Notes: generated from the sequence alone by a model not told the origin. A DNA stretch of 64,000 nt from JBQTIU01 sp052387815 (GCA_052387815.1 JBQTIU010000022.1:1-64000), one strand, 5' to 3'; positions 42,214-51,518 are shown, counted from the first letter of the stretch. A program made the numbers and translations.

Positions 42214-43914
42214 TCACACCTTTTCCTTGGTCATCGCCGTCGCCGCGCGGGCGTCCGCGCGCACCGCCGTGACGGTCTTGCGCGTGGTCAGCCATTCGCG
42301 GTCGGTGCGCAACTCGATCACCGCGGGCTTGCCGGAAGCGATCGCGCGCTCGAGCGCCGGGGCGAACTCCGCGGTCCGCTCGACGATCTCCCCGTGCCCG
42401 CCATAGGCGCGGGCGAGGGCGGCGAAGTCCGGGTTGACGAGGTCGGTGGCGACCACGCGCTCGGGATGCTCGCGCTCCTGGTGCATGCGGATGGTGCCGT
42501 ACATGCGGTTGTTGAAGACCAGCACGATCGGCGCCACGCCGTGCTGCGCGGCGGTCGCCAGTTCCTGGCCGCTCATCATGAATCCGCCGTCGCCGACGCT
42601 GGCGAGCACCAGCCGGTCGGGATGGACGAGCTTGGCGGCGACGGCGGCCGGCACCGAATAGCCCATGGCGCCGCTGGTCGCCCCGATCTGCCGGGTGGGG
42701 CGGCGATGGATGAGGTAGCGCTGCAGCCAGCCGGTGTGGTTGCCGGCATCGAGGGTGAGGATGAAATCCTCCGGCAGCCGCGCGCGCAGGCCGGCGAGCG
42801 CCTGGCCCATGTCGAGCGCCCCGTCGTAGGGCGTGGGCTCGAGATGGCCGAGATAGTCGCGGCGCGCCGCCTGCGCCCAATCCCGCCAGCGAGTCCCTTC
42901 GACCGGCGCGAGTTCGGCCGCGGCGGCGGCGAAGGCGGCCGCGCCCGACTGGATCGCCAGATCGGGGCGGAAGACCCGCCCGAGCTCGTCGGCGTCGGCA
43001 TGGACGTGGATCAACGTCTGGCGCGGCTCGGGCGCCTCGAGGACCGTATAGCCTTGAGTCGTCATTTCGCCGAGCCGGGCCCCGATCACCAACAGAACGT
43101 CCGCCTGCTTGGCGCGCTCGACCAGGCCCGGCGGCGGCGCCGTCCCGAGATCGCCGACAAAAACGGGGCTGTGGTTATCGAACACGTCCTGGCGGCGGAA
43201 GGAGCAGCAGGTCGGCAGGCCGTTCGCTTCGGCGAAGGCGACGATCTGGCGGCAGGCGACATCGTTCCAGCCGGGCCCGCCGACCAGCATCAGGGGTCGC
43301 TCGGCCCGCTCCAGCATCGAACGCAGCCGGGCCATGTCGCTGCGGCCGGGGTGGGCGTGGACGGCGGTGTAGGGTTCGGCGTCGCGGACCGCGACTCGGG
43401 TCGCCAGCATGTCCTCGGGCAGGGCGAGGACCACCGGTCCTGGCCGGCCGGAGGCGGCGACATGGAAGGCGCGGGCAATGTATTCGGGGATGCGCTCGGC
43501 GACCTCGATCTGTGCCACCCATTTGGCGAGCGGCGCGAACATCTTTCGGTAATCGACTTCCTGGAAGGCTTCGCGGTCGATCGCCTGGCGCCCGACCTGG
43601 CCGATCAACAGGATCATCGGCGTCGAGTCCTGGAAGGCGGTGTGGACACCGACCGCGGCGTGGCAGGCTCCGGGGCCGCGCGTCACCAAGCACAGGCCCG
43701 GGCGGCCGGTGAGCTTGCCGTAGGCCTCGGCCATGTTGGCGGCGCCCGCCTCGTGGCGCGCATTGATGAGCCGGATGCGGTGGCGGGCATCGTGGAGCGC
43801 GTCGAGCACTTCGAGATAGCTCTCGCCCGGCACGCAGAACGCCATGTCGGCGCCGTGGATCAGCAACTGGTCGACCACGACCCGGCCGCCGCTGCGCAAG
43901 CTTGGCTTGGTCAT
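42214..43914 (-). CDS. ThDP-dependent acetolactate-synthase-like enzyme
   Basis: The 566-residue protein has the three ThDP-enzyme domains. The N-terminal domain carries the activating Glu in FCVPGESYLEVLDAL. The middle domain includes RPLMLVGGPGW. The C-terminal ThDP motif is SVGDGGFMMSGQELATAAQ to VFNN. It resembles acetolactate synthase catalytic subunits but no regulatory subunit is nearby, so it may be another decarboxylase or ligase of 2-keto acids. ATG 43914 is chosen over an upstream GTG by homology. It is divergent from the thioesterase gene at 44055. Confidence 0.87.
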   Translation of the reverse strand: MTKPSLRSGGRVVVDQLLIHGADMAFCVPGESYLEVLDALHDARHRIRLINARHEAGAANMAEAYGKLTGRPGLCLVTRGPGACHAAVGVHTAFQDSTPMILLIGQVGRQAIDREAFQEVDYRKMFAPLAKWVAQIEVAERIPEYIARAFHVAASGRPGPVVLALPEDMLATRVAVRDAEPYTAVHAHPGRSDMARLRSMLERAERPLMLVGGPGWNDVACRQIVAFAEANGLPTCCSFRRQDVFDNHSPVFVGDLGTAPPPGLVERAKQADVLLVIGARLGEMTTQGYTVLEAPEPRQTLIHVHADADELGRVFRPDLAIQSGAAAFAAAAAELAPVEGTRWRDWAQAARRDYLGHLEPTPYDGALDMGQALAGLRARLPEDFILTLDAGNHTGWLQRYLIHRRPTRQIGATSGAMGYSVPAAVAAKLVHPDRLVLASVGDGGFMMSGQELATAAQHGVAPIVLVFNNRMYGTIRMHQEREHPERVVATDLVNPDFAALARAYGGHGEIVERTAEFAPALERAIASGKPAVIELRTDREWLTTRKTVTAVRADARAATAMTKEKV

Positions 43915-44054
43915 CGCCACCACCAGATCCGGTAGGATCGGAGCCCTTGCCCCGGCTTGGGACGCCGGGCAGTTAAGGGCCGGATCCCAAGGCTGTCAAC
44001 GGACCTTCTTACGGATGGACAAGGACAGCCGGTTGTGGTTAGGTTTGGCGGGCT

Positions 44055-44549
44055 ATGAACGAGATGATCGAAGAAAAGACGGTCTACGCGGAAGCCATCA
44101 CCGAGTTCCCGAGCGGCTTCCATCAGATGCTCGGCTACCGGATCATGGAATGGACCGATGGCGCGGCGACGCTGGCGCTCACCGTCGGCCCGCGGCACCT
44201 GAACCGCGGCGGGGTGTTGCATAGCGGCGTGCTTGCCACCCTGATCGGCACGGCGGGCGCCTATGCCGGCTGCTACTGCCCCCATGCCGAGCGCGCCCGG
44301 CGGGTCGCCGCCATCTCGTTGTCGGTCCAGTTCGTCGCCCCGCCGAAGAGCGGCGCCGTCCTCGCCCGCGCCAAGGTTCGCGGCGGCGCCAAGAAAATGT
44401 ACATTGCCTCGGCCGAGGTGCACGACACGGCGGGCACGCTGCTGGCGGTAGGCGAGGTCGTTTACCGCTACCAGGCGGGCAGCGAGACGACCGAAGGCGT
44501 GCCGCTCGGGCAAGAAGGCGGCGAAAAGCGCAACACTTCCTTGGGCTAA
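44055..44549 (+). CDS. PaaI-type hotdog thioesterase
   Basis: The 164-residue hotdog-fold protein has LNRGGVLHSGVLATLIGTAG (catalytic helix region) and AISLSVQFVAPPKSGAVLA. PaaI-type enzymes hydrolyse aryl- or acyl-CoA thioesters. Its last 181 bp are duplicated at 55033-55215. The first IS remnant begins just after the stop. Confidence 0.85.
   Translation: MNEMIEEKTVYAEAITEFPSGFHQMLGYRIMEWTDGAATLALTVGPRHLNRGGVLHSGVLATLIGTAGAYAGCYCPHAERARRVAAISLSVQFVAPPKSGAVLARAKVRGGAKKMYIASAEVHDTAGTLLAVGEVVYRYQAGSETTEGVPLGQEGGEKRNTSLG
44368..44548 (+). repeat. Direct repeat copy A: 3' end of the thioesterase gene
   Basis: This segment, part of the intact thioesterase gene, matches 55033-55215 with seven substitutions and one 2-base insertion by my count (about 96% identity). 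The two copies are in the same orientation, 10.7 kb apart, and bracket the IS remnants and the eight-gene liv-type operon. Confidence 0.9.
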
Positions 44550-44563
44550 AGCCGCAGCGTCCG

Positions 44564-44651
44564 AATTGTCGCTCATCGTCGCCGGATCGTAACCCCTTGG
44601 CATCAAAATCCGGCCATCCTAATTGTCGCCGACCGGACATCACAATTGTCG
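44564..44651 (+). repeat. Three AATTGTCG repeats, IS-end-like
   Basis: AATTGTCG occurs at 44564-44571, 44621-44628 and 44644-44651, the last followed by TTGTACA. The arrangement resembles the repeated recognition sites at ends of IS21- or IS481-type elements. No transposase of those families follows; the next coding remnant is of the IS630 type. Confidence 0.5.
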
Positions 44652-44659
44652 TTGTACAG

Positions 44660-45225
44660 CGTAGCGGCCTGGCCGCCGCGAGGATCGCTTGGCGCCAGGC
44701 TCAGCCGACGCTTGATCCCGCCCGGCTCGTCTTCCTCGACGAAACCGGAGTGACCACCAACATGGCGTGACGCTATGGGCGGGCGCCGCGCGGCCGGCGG
44801 CTGGGATGCTCCGTTCGCCGCGGCCCCTGGAAAACCACGACGTTCGGCGCCGCCCTGCGCCAGGATGGCATCGCCGCTCCTTGCGTCTTCGATGGACCGA
44901 TCAACGGCGATGCTTTCCGCGCCTATATCCAGCAGTGCCTGGCGCCGACCCTGAGGCCGGGCGACACTGTGATCATGGACAATTTCGGCAGCCACAAAGT
45001 CGCCGGCGTCCGGGAAACCATCGAGAGTGGCGGCGCGACACTATGGTTCCTGCCGCCCTACAGTCCCGACCTCAACTCGATCGAGCAGGCCTTCGCCAAG
45101 CTCAAAGCCATCCTGCACAAAGCCGCTGCCAGAACCCTCGACACCCTCACCACAGCCATCGCCGTCGCCCTCGACCACTTCCCAACATCCGAGTGCGCCG
45201 TATACCTCGAAAACTCAGGATATGT
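44660..45225 (+). mobile_element. IS630-family transposase remnant with a nonsense mutation
   Basis: A continuous frame gives RLVFLDETGVTTNMA, a TGA at 44768-44770, then RYGRAPRGRRLGCSVRRGPW, TVIMDNFGSHKV and LPPYSPDLNSIEQAFAKLK. These are the three blocks of the IS630 DDE domain (LDET, MDNFGSH, PDLNPIE). The N-terminal helix-turn-helix part is missing, an Arg codon has become TGA, and the C-terminus runs without stop into an IS3 fragment. The element is dead. Confidence 0.85.
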
Positions 45226-45400
45226 TCCAATCAACCGAAAAACGCTCCAGGCGGCTCGCCCAATCCATCACCACAACCAAATAGAGAAAGCCGCGCGCCA
45301 TCGGGATGCAAGTAATGTCCGCCGCCCACACCTGGTTCACCCGCTCGATCGCGAGCCCGCCCAAGAGGTAGGGATAAACCTTGTGATTCCCCGCCGGCGC
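45226..45400 (-). mobile_element. IS3-family transposase (OrfB) fragment
   Basis: On the minus strand the frame reads NHKVYPYLLGGLAIERVNQV, then WAADITCIPMARGFLYLVVV and MDWASR. This is the start of the integrase core of IS3-type OrfB, including the first catalytic Asp (DIT). Only about 55 residues remain; it is truncated on both sides, by IS630 and IS1634 pieces. Confidence 0.85.
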
Positions 45401-45424
45401 GCCGATCGCCGCACGACAGCGTCT

Positions 45425-45730
45425 CATCGCTTCGCGATGAGACGCTCCCACAGCCGCTCGAACCCCAGCGCTGGCCCGATGCGCCGTGTCGCGGTCTTCG
45501 TCGCCGTGTCGTTGTCGAGCGCGCCCAGCACCATCGTCTTGTCGGCGAAGCGCGCCCGAGCGCCGCAGCCGTTCCAGTTGTCCGCTCGCCTGCAGCTCTT
45601 CCCACCGCCCGAGCGTGGCGATCACCCGTTGGCGGACCTGCCGCCCGGTGCGCACGCTCCCCACGATCGGCAAGTAGGCGCGCCCGCCGGAGTCCTCTTG
45701 CGGAAGTACAACGGTGCCTCCGTGTGGTGC
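45425..45730 (-). mobile_element. IS1634-type transposase N-terminal fragment, frameshifted
   Basis: Minus-strand frames together give YFRKRTP, GGRAYLPIVGSVRTGRQVRQ, RVIATLGRWEELQASGQLER, then MVLGALDNDTATKTATRRIG and PALGFERLWERLI. This is the N-terminus of an IS1634 (IS4-superfamily) transposase. At least two frameshifts are present and the catalytic domain is missing. Confidence 0.75.
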
Positions 45731-45826
45731 GCACGGAATCACCGAACACAACGCCGAAATCAGCAAAAATAAAGCACCGACGTGGCACTATAAATTCAGC
45801 CCCTTCCACCCTCGCCTCTCAACCTA

Positions 45827-46262
45827 TCAAGGGGTTACGCCATGCCACCCGTCGGGAACCGATGAAGATGGGTGAGAGCGGATGACCTCCGCCTCGCGCA
45901 CCCGCTCGTAGCGTGCATCCAAGATCAGATACGGATCGGGCTCGACCAGCCGCCGGCTGGCAAACGCCGCCAGGCCCGCGTCCAGGGTCTTGTTGATGGC
46001 GCTGATCGCGGAGGCTGAGAACTGGTGCCCGCAGAGTTCTTCCGTAATCGCCTTGATCTTGCGGCTCGACACGCCCTGGACGTACATCTCCGCCAACCTC
46101 CCGACCAGTGCCTTCTCCGAGCGCCGGTAGCGAGCGAACAGCGCGGTCGAAAATCGCCCTTCGCGATCCTGCGGCACCCGCAGCTCGAGCTTGCCCACCC
46201 GCGTGATCAGAGTCCGGCCGTAATAGCCGGCCCAGTCGCCAAGACGTCCCGCCGTTCGCCCG
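45827..46262 (-). mobile_element. IS256-family (Mutator-like) transposase fragment
   Basis: The minus-strand frame reads GYYGRTLITRVGKLELRVPQ, then RRSEKALVGRLAEMYVQGVS, SRKIKAITEELCGHQFSASA and RRLVEPDPYLILDARYERVR. This is the N-terminal and central part of an IS256 transposase up to the first catalytic Asp (LDARYE). It is about 140 of 400 residues. Its upstream edge abuts a fragment of a transporter gene. Confidence 0.87.
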
Positions 46263-46346
46263 CCGGATCAGGCAGAAATGGACCACGACGATGACCAGCA
46301 CGATGGGCAGCAGCTGGGTGAGCCGCAGCACGACGTAGGCGCTCAT
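46263..46346 (-). pseudogene. 5' fragment of a DppB/OppB-type ABC permease gene
   Basis: From ATG 46346 on the minus strand the sequence reads MSAYVVLRLTQLLPIVLVIV and then VVHFCLIR. This is the first membrane helix of a peptide/nickel permease of the DppB type, which should continue with LAPGDP. IS256 sequence follows instead, so only 28 codons remain. A peptide importer once stood here. Bases 46362-46527 show nothing recognisable. Confidence 0.6.
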
Positions 46347-46527
46347 CGAGCCGGGCTTCATGAGCGCATCAATCGGCGGCTCGCCGGTTCACCGGCGCTC
46401 CCCGCCGGGCCGGGGCGGCGCCATCGCGGGCCTCCTTGCATCGTCGCGACCCGGGTTCACGCGGGGCAACCGCGGCTCGAAGATACGGCGACGGTACCGA
46501 CTCCCGCCCGCCGAGTTCAAGCGACGG

Positions 46528-47295
46528 TCAAAGCAGGGCCTTGCGCAGGCCGCCGTCGATCTGCAGGGTCGTTCCAGTGACGTACGAACCCTTCGGCGAG
46601 GCGAGGAGCGCGGTCATCGCCGCGATGTCCTCGGGCCGGCCGATCCGCCCGACCGGAATATCGGCCGCGAGGTCCTTCATCGCCTTGCCCGACTGCTCGC
46701 TCACCTTGTGGAGCCGCGGGGTCTCGATCAAGCCCGGGCAGATGGTGTTGATGGTGATGCCGAGCGGCCCCAATTCCAGGGATAGCGTCTTGGCGAGGCC
46801 GATGACGCCGGCCCAGGTCGCGACCGACAGGCCGAAGCCGACGATCGGCTGCACCGCCGACAAGGCCGTGATGTTGACGATGCTGCCCCGGCCGCGCCGG
46901 CGCATGTGCGGCACCACCGCCCGGATCATACGCAGCACGCTCAATAGGTTCTGCTCCACCGCCTTGCCCCAGGCGACGTCGTCGAAGGCGAGGCTGTCGC
47001 CGAGCGGCGGCGCCCCGTCGTTGTTGACCAGGATGTCGACCCCGCCGAGCCGACGCACCGCCTCCTCGACGATGCGCGCGCAGTCCTCGGCCCGGCGGAT
47101 GTCGCCCTGGACGGCGGCCACCCGGGCTCCGGTCTCGCGCGCCACTCGATCGGCCGCCTTGCCCAGCGCCGGCTCGCGGCGGGCGGTCATGCAGACCGCC
47201 GCACCCTCCGCGGCCAGGGTCCGCGCGATGGCGAGGCCGATCCCTTGGCTCGCGCCGTTGACGATCGCGATCTTGCCGCCGAGTTCGAGGTCCAT
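46528..47295 (-). CDS. SDR oxidoreductase without canonical Tyr motif
   Basis: The 255-residue SDR has the cofactor motif NGASQGIG (14-21) and NNDG (about 91-94). The usual YxxxK is replaced: the position reads LSVATWAGVIGLAK. Some SDR groups of the LSNxxRAGVxGLxKT type also lack the tyrosine, so it may still be active with another residue or may have lost hydride transfer. It is the last gene of the leftward eight-gene operon, 2 bp after the amidohydrolase gene. Confidence 0.85.
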   Translation of the reverse strand: MDLELGGKIAIVNGASQGIGLAIARTLAAEGAAVCMTARREPALGKAADRVARETGARVAAVQGDIRRAEDCARIVEEAVRRLGGVDILVNNDGAPPLGDSLAFDDVAWGKAVEQNLLSVLRMIRAVVPHMRRRGRGSIVNITALSAVQPIVGFGLSVATWAGVIGLAKTLSLELGPLGITINTICPGLIETPRLHKVSEQSGKAMKDLAADIPVGRIGRPEDIAAMTALLASPKGSYVTGTTLQIDGGLRKALL

Positions 47296-47297
47296 GG

Positions 47298-48155
47298 CTA
47301 CCCCTTCAATGTGGCGAGGAACCGCTCCGCGTTCGAGCGGAACACCTTCTCCAGCACCGCGTCGGCGAAGCCGAGGCCCTGCCAGTCCCGCACCAGCCGC
47401 TCGTAGGTGAACAGCGGATAGTCGGCCCCGAACATCACGCGGTCCTGCAACCGGCGCGCGATCTCGTGCTTGAGGTCGTCGCTCAGGTAGCGCGGCGACC
47501 AGCCGTGGAGCTCGTACCAGACGTTCGGCTTGTGCAGCATCACCGCGATCATCTCGGTCTGCCAGGGCCAGGCCGGTCGCGCGGCGACGATCGTGAGCTT
47601 GGGATGACGCGCCGCCACGGCGTCGAGATGGCGCGGGTGGCAGCTGTCGAGGGTGATCCCCGCGCCCCCCGGCAGGCCGGCGCCGAGGCCGGTGGTGCCG
47701 ACGAAGATCAGCGCCGGCATCTTGGCCTCGATGCAGGTCTTGTAGAACGGGTCCCAGGCGGGATCGCTCGCCGGCACGCCGCCCGACCCCGACACGGCGA
47801 GGCCGACGAAGCCCGAGCCCGCCGCGAGGCAGCGCTTGAACTCGTCGAGCGCCGGCGTGCCGAGCTCCGGCTGGAAATGCACCCAGTTGCCGATGATCAC
47901 GTCGGCATGGGCGCGCTGGGTGGCGAAGCCGTAGTCGTGGAGGTCGCGCGCCTGATCGACCGGCAGGAACTTCGTGAACCCGAAATCCAGGATCACGCGC
48001 AGCTCGGCCCGCCGGAAGTCCTCCGCCATTTCTGCTTCGGTCGCGTATTGCGGTCGCGAGCGCCAGGTATGCTCCTGTCGTGCCAGCTCGTCCTCGGTCC
48101 TGAGCGGATAGCCCCGTTTCGTCTTCCAGTGCGAGTGCATGTCGATCAGCGGCAT
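47298..48155 (-). CDS. Amidohydrolase-2 family hydrolase/decarboxylase
   Basis: The 285-residue TIM-barrel protein has the amidohydrolase-2 metal motif IDMHSHW (4-10) and the late Asp in RVMFGADYPLF. The family includes aromatic acid decarboxylases (ACMSD type) and lactone hydrolases. Its place after the liv-type importer and with an acyl-CoA ligase suggests breakdown of an imported aromatic or branched acid. Confidence 0.83.
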   Translation of the reverse strand: MPLIDMHSHWKTKRGYPLRTEDELARQEHTWRSRPQYATEAEMAEDFRRAELRVILDFGFTKFLPVDQARDLHDYGFATQRAHADVIIGNWVHFQPELGTPALDEFKRCLAAGSGFVGLAVSGSGGVPASDPAWDPFYKTCIEAKMPALIFVGTTGLGAGLPGGAGITLDSCHPRHLDAVAARHPKLTIVAARPAWPWQTEMIAVMLHKPNVWYELHGWSPRYLSDDLKHEIARRLQDRVMFGADYPLFTYERLVRDWQGLGFADAVLEKVFRSNAERFLATLKG

Positions 48156-48184
48156 GAGGCGTTCCTTTCTCCGGTGGCGGCGTC

Positions 48185-48892
48185 TCAGGAGAGCCCGAGA
48201 TAGGTCCGACGGATGTCCGCGCTCTCGCGCAGTTCGGCGCCGGTGCCTGCGACGACCACGCGCCCGGTCTCGAGCACGTAGACGCGGTTGGCGATCGCCA
48301 GCACCTGGTGCGCGTTCTGCTCGGCGACGACGATGGTGACGCCCTCTTCGTTCAGCCGGCGGATGACGTGGAAAATGTCGCGCACGATCCGCGGCGCGAG
48401 CCCGAGGGACGGCTCGTCGAGAACGAGGAGGCGCGGCACGCTCATCAGCGCCCGGCCGATCGCCAGCATCTGCTGCTCGCCGCCGGAGAGCAGGCCGGCC
48501 GGCTGCCGGCGCCGCGCGGCGAGGATTGGAAAATAGGACTCGACCCGCTCGAGCGTGCGGCGGAATTCGCGGCGCGCGGCCGGCAGATAGGCTCCGACCT
48601 CCAGGTTCTCGGCCACGGTGAGGTCCGGGAACAGCAGGCGGCCTTGCGGAACCTGGACCATCCCGGCGGCTACGATCTGCTCGGGCGCCAGGCCCCGGAT
48701 CGGTCGTCCCTCGAGCATGATCCGCCCGGCATGGACCGTGGTCAGGCCGGACAGGGTGCGCGCCAGCGTCGTCTTTCCGGCGCCGTTGGTTCCCAGGATG
48801 CCGACGATCGCGCCGCGCTCGACCGACAGCGCGACGTCGCGCAGGACGTCAATACGCCCGTAGCCGGCAGAAAGGCCCGCGATCTCAAGCAT
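48185..48892 (-). CDS. livF: Branched-chain-type ABC importer ATPase LivF
   Basis: The 235-residue ATPase has Walker A GTNGAGKTT, LLSGGEQQMLAIGRAL and Walker B LVLDEPSLGLAP, with the PQGRLLFPDLTVAENL Q-loop region of LivF. It overlaps livG by 8 bp. HAAT importers of this class carry branched amino acids, urea or aromatic acids. Confidence 0.93.
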   Translation of the reverse strand: MLEIAGLSAGYGRIDVLRDVALSVERGAIVGILGTNGAGKTTLARTLSGLTTVHAGRIMLEGRPIRGLAPEQIVAAGMVQVPQGRLLFPDLTVAENLEVGAYLPAARREFRRTLERVESYFPILAARRRQPAGLLSGGEQQMLAIGRALMSVPRLLVLDEPSLGLAPRIVRDIFHVIRRLNEEGVTIVVAEQNAHQVLAIANRVYVLETGRVVVAGTGAELRESADIRRTYLGLS

Positions 48893-49658
48893 GGGGCTCG
48901 CTCTCGCCGAGATAGGCCTCGATCACGCGCGGGTCCGCCTGGACCTCGACCGGCGTCCCTTCGGCGATTTTCTCCCCGTGGTCGAGGACCGTGATGCGGT
49001 CGGCGAGCGCCATGATGACGCGCATGTTGTGTTCGACCACGACCAGGGTGATGCCGTGCTCGCCGGCGAGCGCGCGGCAGGTGCTCACCAGGTCCTGCGC
49101 CTCTTGGGCGGCCATGCCGGACGCCGGCTCGTCGAGCATCAGCAGGCGCGGGTCGCCGAACAGGGCGCGGACCAGGTCGACCTTCTTCAGCACGCTGAAG
49201 GGCAGGTCGCCGGCGAGCGCGTCGCGGTAGGGCGTAAGACCGAACCGTTCGATCAGCGCCTCCGCCCCGCCGATCGCCGCGCGCTCCGTCCTCGCCATCG
49301 CCGGCGTGCCGATCAGGTTGTGCCAGAAGCCCGCATTGTGCCGTTCGTAGCTGGCGGTGAGCACGTTGGTCAGCACGGTCTGGTCGGGGAAGACCTCGGC
49401 GTGCTGGAAGGTGCGGCCGATGCCGAGCGCGGCGATGCGGTGGCCCGGAAGCGTCTGCATCTCGCGCCCGTCGAACCGGATCCGCCCGGCGCTCAGCGCG
49501 ACGAGGCCCGAGGCCGCGTTGATCAACGACGTCTTGCCGGCGCCGTTCGGACCGATCAGGCCGTGGATCTCGCCCTGCTCGATGGCGAACGAGACGTCCG
49601 ACAGGGCAGCGAGACCGCCGAAGGTCACCGACAGCCGCTCGACGGCGAAGTAGCTCAC
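48885..49658 (-). CDS. livG: Branched-chain-type ABC importer ATPase LivG
   Basis: The 257-residue ATPase has Walker A GPNGAGKTS, GRTFQHAEVFPDQTVL and Walker B LMLDEPASGM. The usual LSGGQ signature is LPFSVLKKVDLVRAL, a common LivG variation. The GTG start at 49658 overlaps the livM stop as GTGA, which decides the start. Confidence 0.92.
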   Translation of the reverse strand: MSYFAVERLSVTFGGLAALSDVSFAIEQGEIHGLIGPNGAGKTSLINAASGLVALSAGRIRFDGREMQTLPGHRIAALGIGRTFQHAEVFPDQTVLTNVLTASYERHNAGFWHNLIGTPAMARTERAAIGGAEALIERFGLTPYRDALAGDLPFSVLKKVDLVRALFGDPRLLMLDEPASGMAAQEAQDLVSTCRALAGEHGITLVVVEHNMRVIMALADRITVLDHGEKIAEGTPVEVQADPRVIEAYLGESEPHA

Positions 49659-50632
49659 CGCGGCCCTCCGCTCGCCGCGCCGGCCGTGCCGCGCGCCAGG
49701 AGGCGCTTGAGCGCCGGCCACAGCCCGATGAGCCCGCTCGGCATGACCATGAGCACCAGCAGCAGGAGGCCGCCGTAGACCAGCTCGTTGTATTCCTTGA
49801 ACCCGCGCAGCAGCTCGGGCAGCACGGTGAGGACCGCGGCGCCGATCACCGATCCGGCGACCGAGCCGAGGCCGCCGACGACGATGAAGGTCACGTGCCG
49901 GATCGAGGTCCAGACGCCGAATTCCAGCGGATCGATGAAGCGCACCAGCGTCGCGAACATGGCGCCGGCGACGCCAGCATAGACCGCAGCCACCACGAAG
50001 GCGATCAACTTCACCCGGGTGACCGGGATGGCCAGGGTCTCAGCCGTCGCTTCGCTCACCCGGATGCTGTTGAACGCTCGGCCGATCGGCGAGTTGAGCA
50101 GCCGCCAGGCGGCGTAGAGCGCCATGAAGGCGACCGCGAGAATCACGTAGTAGAGCGACAGGTCGCTGGCCAGGCGGACCCCGAATAGCGACGGGCGGGG
50201 CACCGCGAGGCCGCGCACGCCCCCGGTCACCGACGGCAGCGACTCGATGATGATCTGCATGATCTCGAGAAAGCCGAGGGTGACGACGGCGAGGTAGAAG
50301 CCCCTCAGGCGCAGCGCCGGCAGGCCGAGCACGACCCCGAACAGGCCGGAAACGGCGCCGGCCAGCGGCAGAGCCAGCCAGAAGGTGAGGCCGAGCTGGG
50401 TGAGGAGGAACGCGCTCGTATAGGCGCCGATCGCCATGAAGGACGAGTGGCAGAGCGAGATCTGGCCGGCGTTGCCGGTGAGCAGATTGAGGCCGATGGC
50501 CAGGACGACGTTGATCAGCGCCAGCGACAGCAGGTAGTGGTGGTAGGAGCCGAGGAACCACGGGCCGACCAGGAGCAGCGCCACGAGCCCGGCCAGGCCC
50601 GCCCGTCGCAGCGAAGCTTCGTCGGGCCGCAT
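49655..50632 (-). CDS. livM: Branched-chain-type ABC permease LivM
   Basis: The 325-residue permease has many hydrophobic helices and LivM hallmarks (LNLLTGNAGQISLCHSSFMA, GLPALRLRGFYLAVVTLGF, VGGLGSVAGSVIGAAVL). It follows livH by 7 bp and overlaps livG by 4 bp. Confidence 0.93.
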   Translation of the reverse strand: MRPDEASLRRAGLAGLVALLLVGPWFLGSYHHYLLSLALINVVLAIGLNLLTGNAGQISLCHSSFMAIGAYTSAFLLTQLGLTFWLALPLAGAVSGLFGVVLGLPALRLRGFYLAVVTLGFLEIMQIIIESLPSVTGGVRGLAVPRPSLFGVRLASDLSLYYVILAVAFMALYAAWRLLNSPIGRAFNSIRVSEATAETLAIPVTRVKLIAFVVAAVYAGVAGAMFATLVRFIDPLEFGVWTSIRHVTFIVVGGLGSVAGSVIGAAVLTVLPELLRGFKEYNELVYGGLLLLVLMVMPSGLIGLWPALKRLLARGTAGAASGGPR

Positions 50633-50639
50633 GCCTGGC

Positions 50640-51518
50640 TCAGACCCGGCGCGCTTCGGCCTGGCCGAACAGGCCGTGCGGCCGCACCAGCAGGATGAGA
50701 AGCAGCAGGACGAAGGCGACCGTCTCCTTGAACAGGCCGCCGAAATAGGCGCCGCCGAAGACCTCGAGCACGCCGAGCAGCATGCCGCCGATGACCGCGC
50801 CGACCAGGCTGTGGAATCCGCCCAGGATCGCCGCCACGAAGGCCTTGAGGATGACGCCGCCCATCTCGGCGTGGATACCGATGAGGGGCGCGACGAGAAT
50901 CCCGGCGACGGCCGCGATCATCGTGCTGATGGCGAAGGTGATGGCAAACATCCGGTTGACCCTGATCCCCATGAGCTGAGCCGCCACCGGGTTCTGCGCC
51001 ACGGCGCGCATCGCCTTGCCGACCAGGCTGCTGCGGAAGAACGCGGCCAGCGCGGCCATCAGCACCAGGGAGCAGCCGATCACCCACAGGTACTGCGGAT
51101 TGATCCGCAGGCTGCCGACGGCGAGGGGCGCATCCCCGAACGGTGTGGCGATGGTCGACACTTGCTCCTGCCACGACAGACGCAGGACGTTCTTGATCAT
51201 CAGCCCGACCGCCAGGGTCGCGATGACGACGGTGAAGGCCGGCGCGCGGGCGAGCGGCCGGATCAGGCCGCGCTCGAGGGCGATCCCCACCCCGCCGGTG
51301 ATCAGCAGCGTCAGGACGAACACCCAGGGGTAGGACAACTTGGCCAAGGTGCTGAGGAACAGCGCGATGTACGCGCCGAGCGTGACCAGCTCGCCCTGGG
51401 CGAAGTTGACCACCGAGGTACCCTTGAACGCGAGCACCAGGCCCAGCGCGACGAGGGCGTAGATGCTGCCGGTGCTGAGGCCGGCAATCGCCAGCTGCAA
51501 GGCGACCTCAAGAGTCAT
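50640..51518 (-). CDS. livH: Branched-chain-type ABC permease LivH
   Basis: The 292-residue permease has LivH hallmarks (GLSTGSIYALVALGLVLAFK, VNFAQGELVTLGAY, AILGGFHSLVGAVIGGMLLG). ATG 51518 is taken by homology; the frame is open upstream. A GC hairpin lies just upstream, after the binding-protein gene. Confidence 0.92.
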   Translation of the reverse strand: MTLEVALQLAIAGLSTGSIYALVALGLVLAFKGTSVVNFAQGELVTLGAYIALFLSTLAKLSYPWVFVLTLLITGGVGIALERGLIRPLARAPAFTVVIATLAVGLMIKNVLRLSWQEQVSTIATPFGDAPLAVGSLRINPQYLWVIGCSLVLMAALAAFFRSSLVGKAMRAVAQNPVAAQLMGIRVNRMFAITFAISTMIAAVAGILVAPLIGIHAEMGGVILKAFVAAILGGFHSLVGAVIGGMLLGVLEVFGGAYFGGLFKETVAFVLLLLILLVRPHGLFGQAEARRV

